Source: Desulfurococcaceae archaeon MEX13E-LK6-19 | GTDB lineage: Archaea; Thermoproteota; Thermoprotei_A; Sulfolobales; Desulfurococcaceae | Assembly: GCA_029637525.1 (NCBI GenBank) | Contig: CP072660.1 | Location: 955,612-1,019,611, forward strand | Length of the DNA stretch: 64,000 nucleotides | Direction: 5' to 3' | In this document: piece by piece, positions 26,173 to 33,947 of the stretch | Layout of the letters: every line of letters starts with the position of its first letter | Position numbering within the stretch: position 1 is the first letter of the stretch | Notes under the pieces: model-generated | What the model saw: the letters and a program-made list of their open reading frames with translations, nothing else | The model's database searches: none | What the model was told of the DNA's origin: nothing | Position numbers and translations under genes: made by a program

Positions 26173-27753
26173 TTAAAGTGGGATGTTACCATGTTTTCTT
26201 GGTATAATCTCTTCTTTCTTATCCATTAATGCTTCTAATGCTACGAATATCTTCTTCCTTGTAGTCCTTGGTTCAATAACATCGTCTACGTATCCTAGTT
26301 CTGCAGCTCTGTAGGGGTTTGCAAATAGTCTACGGTACTCGATTAATTTCTGCTTCATGAATCCTTCGGGATCCTCCATTTTACTTGCTTGTTTCCTGTA
26401 GAGTATACGTACAGCACCTTCTGGTCCCATTACTGCTATCTCGGCTGTAGGCCATGCATAGACTATGTCTCCTCCAAGCGATTTAGAGCCCATTGCAATG
26501 TATGCTCCACCATATGCTTTCCGCACTATTATCGTGATCTTGGGTACAGTCGCCTCGGTGTATGCATAGAGTATTTTTGCTCCATGTTTTATTATGCCAT
26601 TGTGCTCCTGGTCTATACCTGGCATGAATCCTGGGGTGTCAACGAATGTTATTATCGGTATGTTGAATGCGTCACAGAACCTTACAAACCTCGCGATCTT
26701 ATTTGATGCATCTATGTCTATAACACCAGCGTTAACAAGAGGCTGATTAGCAACGATGCCTACTACAAATCCTCCTATTCTACCGAATCCTACTATTGCT
26801 GATCTGGCATAACTACTATGTACTTCGAGAAACTCTCCATTATCGACTATACTTAGTATTATGTCGTGCATATCAAACGGTTTTGTTGGGTCGGGTGGTA
26901 CTATGGTATCTAACTCGGGGTCCTCTCTATCCCATGGATCACCTGTATCGACATAGGGTGGTGTCTCGTTGTTGTTTTGAGGCAGATAGCTTAGGAGTTT
27001 TCGTGTAAGCAAGAAAGCCTGGTCTTCGGTCTCGGTGACAAAGTGGGCTACGCCACTAGTCGTAGCGTGGACATCGGCTCCTCCTAATTCCTCAAATGTT
27101 GTCTCAACACCCGTAGCCGCCTTGACTACCTCGGGGCCTGTTATAAACATGAAGCTGTTTTTCGTCATTATTATGAAGTCTGTTAATGCTGGACTGTATG
27201 CTGCAGCGCCTGCACATGGACCTAGTATTAGGCTTATTTGTGGTATGACTCCGCTTGCCTTTATATTTGCAGCAAAAATCCTGCCGCATCCATGTAGTGA
27301 TGCAACTCCTTCTTGTATTCTTGCGCCACCACTATCGTATAGGCCTATTACTGGTGCTTGGTTTGTTATAGCCATCTCTATTAAGCGTGCTATCTTCTCT
27401 CCATGAGCTTCTCCTATACTTCCGCCGAGAACGGTAAAGTCTTGTGCAAATACATAGACGAGTCTTCCATCGATTTTTCCGAAACCAGTTATGACACCGT
27501 CTCCAAGATACTTTACTTTTTTGAACTCTATTCCAAGTTCTTCATAGTATCTTGATCTTGTTGTCACTAGCCAACCTAGTTCATGGAATGTATCGGGGTC
27601 AAGTAGTTTACTTAGTCTCTCACGTGCTGTTAGTTTTCCTTTCTTGTGCTGGGCTTCTACTTTCTCGGGGCCTCCGCCTTCCAGAGATTTCTTTCTTAAT
27701 TCTTTGAGTTCGTCTAGTAATTGATCTATAGTTCTCTTCTCTTCGACACTCAA
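26173..27753 (-). CDS. Acyl-CoA carboxylase carboxyltransferase subunit (PccB/MmdA-like)
   Basis: A 526-residue crotonase-fold carboxyltransferase that moves CO2 from carboxybiotin to an acyl-CoA. Recognisable pieces are the N-terminal KKGKLTARERLSKLLDPDTF, oxyanion glycine pairs in YDSGGARIQEGVASL and in VRKAYGGAYIAMGSKSLGGD, and the TFVDTPGFMPGIDQE segment. The nearest named relatives are propionyl/acetyl-CoA carboxylase beta and methylmalonyl-CoA decarboxylase alpha; no membrane decarboxylase subunit is present here, so a carboxylase is favoured. It starts at TTG and is followed upstream, after 41 bases, by the thiolase gene on the same strand. Confidence 0.9.
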   Translation of the reverse strand: MSVEEKRTIDQLLDELKELRKKSLEGGGPEKVEAQHKKGKLTARERLSKLLDPDTFHELGWLVTTRSRYYEELGIEFKKVKYLGDGVITGFGKIDGRLVYVFAQDFTVLGGSIGEAHGEKIARLIEMAITNQAPVIGLYDSGGARIQEGVASLHGCGRIFAANIKASGVIPQISLILGPCAGAAAYSPALTDFIIMTKNSFMFITGPEVVKAATGVETTFEELGGADVHATTSGVAHFVTETEDQAFLLTRKLLSYLPQNNNETPPYVDTGDPWDREDPELDTIVPPDPTKPFDMHDIILSIVDNGEFLEVHSSYARSAIVGFGRIGGFVVGIVANQPLVNAGVIDIDASNKIARFVRFCDAFNIPIITFVDTPGFMPGIDQEHNGIIKHGAKILYAYTEATVPKITIIVRKAYGGAYIAMGSKSLGGDIVYAWPTAEIAVMGPEGAVRILYRKQASKMEDPEGFMKQKLIEYRRLFANPYRAAELGYVDDVIEPRTTRKKIFVALEALMDKKEEIIPRKHGNIPL

Positions 27754-27794
27754 TACGGGTCACTTCCCATGATTAATATATGTGGATGCTAATG

Positions 27795-28976
27795 TTATCT
27801 TCTTCTGCGGAGAATAGTGACAGTTGTATATGTTGCAACACCGCCTAGGTTTTGGGCGAGCCCTATTTCTGGATCACTTGCTTTGTATCCAGGGAAGTCG
27901 CCGCGAAGCTGCATTGCTACCTCGGCGATCTGGTATATACCTGTGGCTCCGACAGGATGTCCTCTGGCTTTCAAACCGCCGCTGAAGTTTATCTCGGGTT
28001 TGTCTCCTTTTCCAAACTTTCCTTCTCTCCATAATTTGGCGGCTGCTCCTTTTTCCGCGAAACCTAGGTCTTCTATTGATAGGAAGGCTGTTATTGAGAA
28101 TGCATCATGTACTTCGGCATAATCTATCTGTTTGGCGTCAACGCCAGCCATTTCGTATGCTTTCTTTGCAGCCTCTATAGTTGAGTCCATTACAAGTAGG
28201 TCTCTTCTGCTCCCAAGGTCAACGCTATCGGTAGCCATGCCTATACCAGCTACTTCAACAAGAACGTCGCGTCCAGTATTCTTTGCTATTTCTCTTGCTT
28301 TTTCTTCTCCTCTAACGAGAATAACTACGGCAGCTCCATCGCCTAATGGTGAGCAGTCAAATAGCCGTAATGGATCGGCTACAACGGGGCTTGAGAGTAT
28401 TGCTTTTAGGTCAGTTTTACGTGGTAATTGCGCATAGGGGTTATATGAAGCATATTCATGCATTCGGAGAGGCCAATAAGCCATGTCCTCGCTCGTATAA
28501 CCATATTTTGTCATGTATAACCGGGCGGCAAGAGCATTAAGCCCGGCGAAGCTTGTTCCATAGAATAATTCGTATTCTGTATCAGCAGCTTGTGCTAAAG
28601 CTTTTGTAGCATGGGCAGTAAGTTTCTCCGTAAGCTTCTCTACACCACCGACAGCAACGACATCCACTACACCTGATGAGACTAGACCGTATCCAGCATA
28701 GAATGCCGCACCACCACTTGCACAAGCAGCTTCTACTTTGAATGCAGGTATTCCACGTAATCCACTGTAATCAGCGACTAATGCAGCCAAGCTATCTTGT
28801 TCCATTAACACGCTTGAAGTCATGTTGCCTACAACGAGTGCTTGTGGTTTAACCCCACCGGCATCCTCGATCGCTTTTAATAGTGCTTCAGAGAAAAGAT
28901 GTCTAGCGCTCTTGTCAAACCATCTACTAATTTTTGTTAATCCAACTCCAACAATAAACACAGGATCACGAGACAC
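27795..28976 (-). CDS. Archaeal acetyl-CoA acetyltransferase (thiolase)
   Basis: A 393-residue thiolase of the archaeal SCP-x-like kind: nucleophilic Cys85 in VEAACASGGAAF, the EVHDAFSI segment near 290, and the second active site His340 in LKARGHPVGATG. In archaea this enzyme makes acetoacetyl-CoA for mevalonate-based isoprenoid lipids, working in a complex with HMG-CoA synthase through a small OB-fold (DUF35) protein. Neither partner gene is next to it here, so a role in acyl-CoA degradation alongside the carboxylase is also possible. GTG start. Confidence 0.88.
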   Translation of the reverse strand: MSRDPVFIVGVGLTKISRWFDKSARHLFSEALLKAIEDAGGVKPQALVVGNMTSSVLMEQDSLAALVADYSGLRGIPAFKVEAACASGGAAFYAGYGLVSSGVVDVVAVGGVEKLTEKLTAHATKALAQAADTEYELFYGTSFAGLNALAARLYMTKYGYTSEDMAYWPLRMHEYASYNPYAQLPRKTDLKAILSSPVVADPLRLFDCSPLGDGAAVVILVRGEEKAREIAKNTGRDVLVEVAGIGMATDSVDLGSRRDLLVMDSTIEAAKKAYEMAGVDAKQIDYAEVHDAFSITAFLSIEDLGFAEKGAAAKLWREGKFGKGDKPEINFSGGLKARGHPVGATGIYQIAEVAMQLRGDFPGYKASDPEIGLAQNLGGVATYTTVTILRRRR

Positions 28977-29227
28977 TATATGGACACCCTCATAATGATA
29001 AGTTATAATCCTAGGGAATCTTATACAATAGGCATCTAATTATAAGTCTTGTGATTGTCCGCATCTTATACCTGATATACATCTTGACGTTTTGAAAGCT
29101 TTGTTTATACATATTTTTGGCTATTGATATAATGTATTTTAGGTAAACACTATATATTGAAACTCTTTCTTTATAAGTAGAGGTTACATGAATATGTTAA
29201 GCGAGACAACATCCAGACGGTGATAAC

Positions 29228-29557
29228 ATGGTCAGCGTGGCAACAATAGCTCCTAGGCTTGTAGAGTATGTTGCTAGACTAGCTGTCGGACTACCTGTTG
29301 ATGACAGTGATCTAAGAAGAATCTCAGGGTCTGTACTCTATCCAGTTATGAGAGAAGTAGTTAGGAGAGTTGCAGCAAATATTGTTACTACAAAAAACGG
29401 TCTCCCCAGATGCAATATATGTGGGAAAGGACCATTTACTAGACGTGGTCTTTACCTGCATTTAATTAGAGTTCACAGATATGACATAATAGCGTTTACA
29501 GAAGAGGAATACAAGAAAATAATGGAAGTGATTTCTCCTCTAGACAAGAAATACTAG
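29228..29557 (+). CDS. C2H2 zinc-finger protein
   Basis: 109 residues with a single classical C2H2-type finger near the C-terminus: Cys62-X2-Cys65-X12-His78-X4-His83, spaced RCNICGKGPFTRRGLYLHL. The N-terminal 55 residues are helical and contain no other motif. Such proteins occur in crenarchaea as small DNA- or RNA-binding regulators. The gene is isolated, with about 250 bases upstream (28977-29227) in which I see only AT-rich, possibly promoter, sequence. Its targets cannot be inferred. Confidence 0.75.
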   Translation: MVSVATIAPRLVEYVARLAVGLPVDDSDLRRISGSVLYPVMREVVRRVAANIVTTKNGLPRCNICGKGPFTRRGLYLHLIRVHRYDIIAFTEEEYKKIMEVISPLDKKY

Positions 29558-29735
29558 ATGTGCAAAGTACTGTTAAAGAATGGTCCTGAAGGGGTGGTTT
29601 TCCTCATCGAATTCCTCTCGGTATTGGAGTCACCTGTCATCCAGATAATCATAATTACCATTTTGAGCTAATAAAAGTTAACCAAATAGTTAGTATTAAA
29701 GCAAAGAACATTACGATGATTTGTCTCTAGAACTG

Positions 29736-30833
29736 TTAATCAACTATTTCAATAATTACAACCACTCCTTCTTCAAGTTTCTTCTCCTCTATTGTAGCAA
29801 GGAATTTTGCTGACCCAACAGTATAGTCGCCGTGCACTACGTGTTCAAGTACAGCTGTTGGGAAGTTATAGTATGCGGCTAATAGAATATGGTCTTGTAG
29901 TCTACTGGACGCTCTACCGAATGTTAAGTCTATTCTTAAATAACCCCATGGGGGAATGTATGCGACGACCCAGCCATGACCACCCCCGCCTTTAAACTTG
30001 TACTTATAATATCCGTTTGCGCTTGTACCACTGTATTCAATATCGTCTGATATGTAGACGATTCCTACCTCTTGGTAAGACGGGATACCAACGGCTCGGA
30101 GGAGTGTAATAAACAGATTTGCTTGATCGTCGCAATCTCCCCGTCCGAATGCTATGACTTCCCATGGCTGTCTAGGTGGTATTCTTGTCGAGTACTTCAC
30201 GTTGTTCTCAAACCATGACAACAATCCTAGTACATAATTATAGGGAGTCTTATTGTATTTCTCATTCTTCATCATATAATCTACTAGTAGGCTAACCAAT
30301 GGGTTAGAGAAATTCCATAGCCTTGTTTTCTCTATGTATGTCTCATTGGCTACTATTATGGCACTCCACTCGCCAGGATACAGTCCAAGAAATGTGCCTA
30401 GAACTTTCCTTCTCTCGGTCATGTTTATTTCGACAATGTATTCTATTCCAGCACTGATGTTTTCCCAAGGATCTATTAGTGTATCGTTTAGATAGCTTTC
30501 ATTAATACTTAGCACATTACGGTTTTTGCCAAAGTGTATGCTGATGTACTTATCGGGGACAATAGTGTTGTTCAAGTATACAGTATAGCTAAGTACTCTT
30601 TGGTCACTCAAATTTAGTGGATAAGGAAATACGAGAAGATCAGTTTCATTAACAGGAACAGGATGTGAACCCCTATTTAATATGTATCCTCCAATGTAAA
30701 TTCTAATTTTAATAACACCCGTATATGGTGGACGGGCACTAGATACAGTATCAATAGATAATGACGACAATATTACTATAGCAATTAATATAATGACAAA
30801 TATTTTCTCCACATAAGGCAATCTGGGTGCCAC
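29736..30833 (-). CDS. Secreted transglutaminase-like protein
   Basis: 365 residues with an N-terminal signal peptide or anchor (about 8-32). The transglutaminase-like papain fold is in the second half: Cys234 in FGRGDCDDQANLFITLLRAVGIP, His286 in GGGGHGWVVAY and Asp302 in LRIDLTFGRAS form a plausible Cys-His-Asp triad in the right order. About nine N-x-S/T sequons in the first 200 residues suggest glycosylation outside the cell. It may act as a protease or cross-linker of surface proteins. The start at GTG is uncertain because other GTG or TTG codons follow closely. Confidence 0.8.
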   Translation of the reverse strand: MAPRLPYVEKIFVIILIAIVILSSLSIDTVSSARPPYTGVIKIRIYIGGYILNRGSHPVPVNETDLLVFPYPLNLSDQRVLSYTVYLNNTIVPDKYISIHFGKNRNVLSINESYLNDTLIDPWENISAGIEYIVEINMTERRKVLGTFLGLYPGEWSAIIVANETYIEKTRLWNFSNPLVSLLVDYMMKNEKYNKTPYNYVLGLLSWFENNVKYSTRIPPRQPWEVIAFGRGDCDDQANLFITLLRAVGIPSYQEVGIVYISDDIEYSGTSANGYYKYKFKGGGGHGWVVAYIPPWGYLRIDLTFGRASSRLQDHILLAAYYNFPTAVLEHVVHGDYTVGSAKFLATIEEKKLEEGVVVIIEIVD

Positions 30834-30914
30834 CAGGTTAAGTATAATACGAAAATGGAATATAAATGAGACTTAGCATTATGCTAATGAGTTAATTGTA
30901 AAATAAAACAAATT

Positions 30915-31253
30915 TTATTGTTGAGAACCTTCTTCCTCCTTCTTTGGAGCCATTATTACAAGATTAACGTTAGAAAGCCCATCAAGCGCGATTATTAGAG
31001 GCTCTATTATTTCTTCCAGAGGCATTGATAAGTCTTTGCTCATTCTTTCTGCTATTTCTGCTACAGTATGTTCTCCATCACATAATAGCCAAACATAGTA
31101 TGCAAGTGGACTCAGTTCATAGATTTCTTCAGGCGATACAGCTATGTAGAATTTCTCGCCTTTCTCGCCAAGATAGTTGCCGTTTCTTGATGGCTTTAAA
31201 TCTTTGAGCTGGTCAAATGTTTCTTTATGCTTAGTTTCATTACTAGCTGCCAT
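30915..31253 (-). CDS. PqqD-like small protein
   Basis: 112 residues from ATG 31253, which has GGAGGT about seven bases upstream; a longer reading overlaps the SSB gene and has a low-complexity basic leader, so it was not used. The core (about 35-95) fits the PqqD/winged-helix pattern: FYIAVSPEEIYELSPLAYYVWLL, then a CDGEHTVAEIAERM turn-helix and a last helix. Stand-alone PqqD-like proteins present peptides to radical SAM enzymes, but no such peptide gene is visible here. It follows the SSB gene after seven bases, so the two are co-transcribed. Confidence 0.65.
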   Translation of the reverse strand: MAASNETKHKETFDQLKDLKPSRNGNYLGEKGEKFYIAVSPEEIYELSPLAYYVWLLCDGEHTVAEIAERMSKDLSMPLEEIIEPLIIALDGLSNVNLVIMAPKKEEEGSQQ

Positions 31254-31260
31254 AGCCTCT

Positions 31261-31686
31261 CTACCTCCATGAAGTTCTTCTAAATCCTCTTTGCCTTCTG
31301 GAAAAGCCCTTTGGCTCCTCTGGCGCTTTTGGCGAGTCCTCGGGGATTTCTTCTTTTGGCGGTACAATATCTTCGTCGATTATTCTTACCGTAGTACTTG
31401 ATCCGATATTGATTTGTACCTGACCCCTGTAGGCTGTTGTCCAAGCACCAGTTATATCAACTACTTGTCCCTCCTTTAATGTACCAGCTTTTCGTCCCCA
31501 TAATGTTGCTCTTACTCTACCTGTTTCGTCGCCTAGTATGGCATTACTTATAGTTCTTGGCCCTTTTCGTGTTTGAATAACTCTTGTTGGACCTGCTTCT
31601 AGGACACGTACTATTATGTGGACGTCTTCTTGTTTAGGTTTGAGGTTTATAACAGGAGTTTTTTCTTTGCCTACGTTTTGAGACAT
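31261..31686 (-). CDS. ssb: Crenarchaeal single-stranded DNA-binding protein
   Basis: A single OB-fold followed by a flexible tail, the layout of the Sulfolobus SSB. The OB-fold (about 15-110) includes VHIIVRVLEAGPTRVIQTRKG, ILGDETGRVRATLWGRKAG and WTTAYRGQVQINIG, with aromatic Trp and Tyr positions suited for base stacking. The C-terminal 30 residues are rich in Pro and Glu and then basic with Arg, Gly and Phe. It binds ssDNA in replication and repair. The PqqD-like gene follows immediately. Confidence 0.88.
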   Translation of the reverse strand: MSQNVGKEKTPVINLKPKQEDVHIIVRVLEAGPTRVIQTRKGPRTISNAILGDETGRVRATLWGRKAGTLKEGQVVDITGAWTTAYRGQVQINIGSSTTVRIIDEDIVPPKEEIPEDSPKAPEEPKGFSRRQRGFRRTSWR

Positions 31687-31741
31687 ACGAAATTCGACTC
31701 CTACGACGTATATGGGCTTGTGCCCTTATTCTCTTCCACGA

Positions 31742-32230
31742 CTAATAAATGTGTCGGAGCAATAAAATTGTTGGTTTCAGACCAAGACTTTCCATGGAAT
31801 TTGCTATAAGCAATACACACTTGTTAAGATCACTAATACATTTAAATAAGTGAGTATAATCGTTGGTATCGGTTGACCCGAAGCCTTTTATTGACGGAGC
31901 AAGTTTTTCTTCGAGAATTTTAGCTATTCGTGATTCCATACCGTTAACTGACGTAGTAGAGTAAATAATTGCAGTGATTTCTGTGTAATTGTTTGATGTA
32001 AGATAATCTATATGCCAACGAAGCTTCTTTACTTTACTAATATGCCTTTTTATTCTTGCTTTCAAACCACCAGGACCCATGGCACTACCTACATAAGCAT
32101 AGTAGCCTTTACCGAATACGAATGAACCAAGTTTACCAACATTAATGCTTGTATCCTCAACAACCTTGATCACAAGAACATAAACTCCTTTTTCTGCCGG
32201 GATATCGTCTATAGTGGAATATTCGGGCAT
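31742..32230 (-). CDS. DUF123 GIY-YIG family protein
   Basis: 162 residues of the archaeal DUF123/COG1833 type within the GIY-YIG nuclease superfamily: GVYVLVIKV, then GYYAYVGSAMGPGGLKARIKRH, which carries the YVGSA and the following Arg, and HIDYLTS. These proteins are thought to be sequence-nonspecific or structure-specific nucleases; activity here is inferred. ATG 32230 is preceded by GGTGA; the TTG before it would add one residue. The gene is next to SSB, consistent with a DNA-processing role. Confidence 0.82.
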   Translation of the reverse strand: MPEYSTIDDIPAEKGVYVLVIKVVEDTSINVGKLGSFVFGKGYYAYVGSAMGPGGLKARIKRHISKVKKLRWHIDYLTSNNYTEITAIIYSTTSVNGMESRIAKILEEKLAPSIKGFGSTDTNDYTHLFKCISDLNKCVLLIANSMESLGLKPTILLLRHIY

Positions 32231-32309
32231 CAAGTTTCACCAGAAGTATTATCTCGTTATATAAGTTGATCGGTGCTTTATAAGTAAATATCTTGCCATA
32301 AGTTATTGG

Positions 32310-32609
32310 GTGATTAAATTGGATGATGAAAAGATCATTAGACAGTTAAAAGAAAACCTCAATGAAATACTACATGAAATAAAGGGTGGGCCAAACAAGT
32401 ATGGTACAAAACTAAAGAAGACTTCTGTGATATTTCTCTCAATGCCCGATCCAACAATGATCTCTACAGGAATAGGATTATCATTATTTACGATAGGTAA
32501 AATTCTTGAACATAAAAGAGATAAGGGTATAGAAGATCTATTGCTTGATTATAGTATTGAACTTGAGGAAGCAAAAGAACTACTAAAGAAACTAACAATT
32601 CCACTCTAA
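32310..32609 (+). CDS. Small helical protein, unknown
   Basis: A 99-residue protein starting at GTG. It is mostly helical and charged at both ends with a hydrophobic middle (TSVIFLSMPDPTMISTGIGLSLFTIG, about 38-62) that might cross or touch the membrane once. No family is recognised. The upstream gap to the DUF123 gene is 79 bases and holds a plausible divergent promoter. Confidence 0.55.
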   Translation: MIKLDDEKIIRQLKENLNEILHEIKGGPNKYGTKLKKTSVIFLSMPDPTMISTGIGLSLFTIGKILEHKRDKGIEDLLLDYSIELEEAKELLKKLTIPL

Positions 32610-32621
32610 CTTTCCAACTCA

Positions 32622-32686
32622 ATATCGGTCCGCCGAGCAACTCGTCATCATACTTCTATTCAGCTAAAACCGGGGTCTTCATCCCA
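32622..32686 (-). ncRNA. Candidate box C/D guide RNA
   Basis: On the minus strand: C box GGGATGA (32684-32678), guide of about 15 nt, D' box CTGA (32662-32659), 8-nt spacer, consensus C' box ATGATGA (32650-32644), 16-nt guide CGAGTTGCTCGGCGGA, D-like CCGA (32627-32624). The segment is far richer in G+C than the flanking intergenic sequence. The D box is one base off consensus and the guides are a little long, so this is a fair but not certain call. Confidence 0.5.
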
Positions 32687-32805
32687 ATTACATTATATTC
32701 GAACCTAACCTTAATAGTAGTTGGTGTTAATCATCTATATTAATGATGAATAATTATTTTAGGTATTAGAATAAGATGGTTGCCAGGTATCGTGGTGTAT
32801 AGTAG

Positions 32806-33945
32806 ATGAACAAGCATGATATACTTAGTCTCGCTAGTAAATTCGTTGAAGAACTTAGCAAGCCGTTTGTTGGTAGAGAAGAAGAAGCCTATGCCATAGC
32901 TCTAGCTCTCATATCAGGTGAACATGTAGTACTTATAGGTGAACCAGGTACAGCTAAATCAGCTCTTGCACGTCGTGCAGCAGAACTAGTGAATGCAAGG
33001 TTTTTCAAGTACTTATTAACTAGATTTACTGAGCCCGACGAGCTCTTTGGGCCTTTGGATATAAATGCATTAAAGCATGGTAAGTATGTGAGAATAACCA
33101 AGAATAAACTACCTGAAGCAGAGATCGCATTTATAGATGAGATCTTTAATGCTAATTCCGCTATACTAAACATGTTCTTGACTATAATGAATGAAAGAAT
33201 TGTTTACGATGGATACAACGAGATCCATGTGCCATTATGGACGATGATTGCTGCAAGCAATAACGTGCCAGACGAGCCGGAATTACAGGCATTATACGAT
33301 AGGTTCCTATATAGGCACTTCGTGAAACCTGTCGGCGAGGACAAGTGGTTAAAACTAATAGATGCTGTCTGGAAAATCGAGGCAGGATACTATGAAAAAG
33401 CAGAACCCATTTTATCAATGGATCAGTTAAGAGCTCTAAACAAACTGTTGTTTGAAGTAGACTTGTCTAAAATAAAAGAGAAACTTGTGAAAATATATGC
33501 TGTCTTTGAAGACCATGGTATACATATAACTGATAGGAGAAAAGGAAAAGCTTTGAAGGCTATTGCTGGCTCAGCACTTCTCTCCGGTAGAATGGTTGCA
33601 GTTGAAGAGGATCTTCTCGTACTACGTATGATAGCCCCCAAAGACAGAGATGAAGCTGAACAAGTAACAGCAATACTATTCGAAGAAGTTAAAGCTAGTG
33701 AACGTTACCTCCGTGAACTAAATGAAATAGAAGCAAATATACGTGATGCAATGGCCTACATAGAGAGTATAACAGAATTCGAGCCCCGTCTTGTCGACTA
33801 TTTAAGGAGCTTTGAGACAGTAAGGGATCGTGTCAAAAAGATTGCTGATGAAACGACTGACGAGAGAGTTAGAAGGAAAGCCTTGGATGTGCTTGCCGAA
33901 ATAAGCGATGTAATATCGATGATAAGAAGTAAACTAGGGATCTAG
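32806..33945 (+). CDS. MoxR-type AAA+ ATPase
   Basis: A 379-residue MoxR/RavA family ATPase: Walker A GEPGTAKS at 45-52, Walker B IAFIDEIFN at about 107-114, sensor 1 in IAASNNVPDEPELQALYDRF with the arginine finger nearby, and a helical C-terminal lid rich in charged coiled coil. MoxR ATPases act with VWA-domain partners as chaperones inserting metals or remodelling complexes. The partner gene begins two bases after the stop, so the pair is one operon. The ATG at 32806 lies 58 bases downstream of an AT-rich TATA-like stretch. Confidence 0.92.
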   Translation: MNKHDILSLASKFVEELSKPFVGREEEAYAIALALISGEHVVLIGEPGTAKSALARRAAELVNARFFKYLLTRFTEPDELFGPLDINALKHGKYVRITKNKLPEAEIAFIDEIFNANSAILNMFLTIMNERIVYDGYNEIHVPLWTMIAASNNVPDEPELQALYDRFLYRHFVKPVGEDKWLKLIDAVWKIEAGYYEKAEPILSMDQLRALNKLLFEVDLSKIKEKLVKIYAVFEDHGIHITDRRKGKALKAIAGSALLSGRMVAVEEDLLVLRMIAPKDRDEAEQVTAILFEEVKASERYLRELNEIEANIRDAMAYIESITEFEPRLVDYLRSFETVRDRVKKIADETTDERVRRKALDVLAEISDVISMIRSKLGI

Positions 33946-33947
33946 AA

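Noticed and set aside
29580-29665. G+C-rich island with C/D-like pieces on the minus strand (GATGA twice, CCGA once)
   Set aside because: No acceptable final D box follows at guide distance; a structured RNA is possible but not supported.
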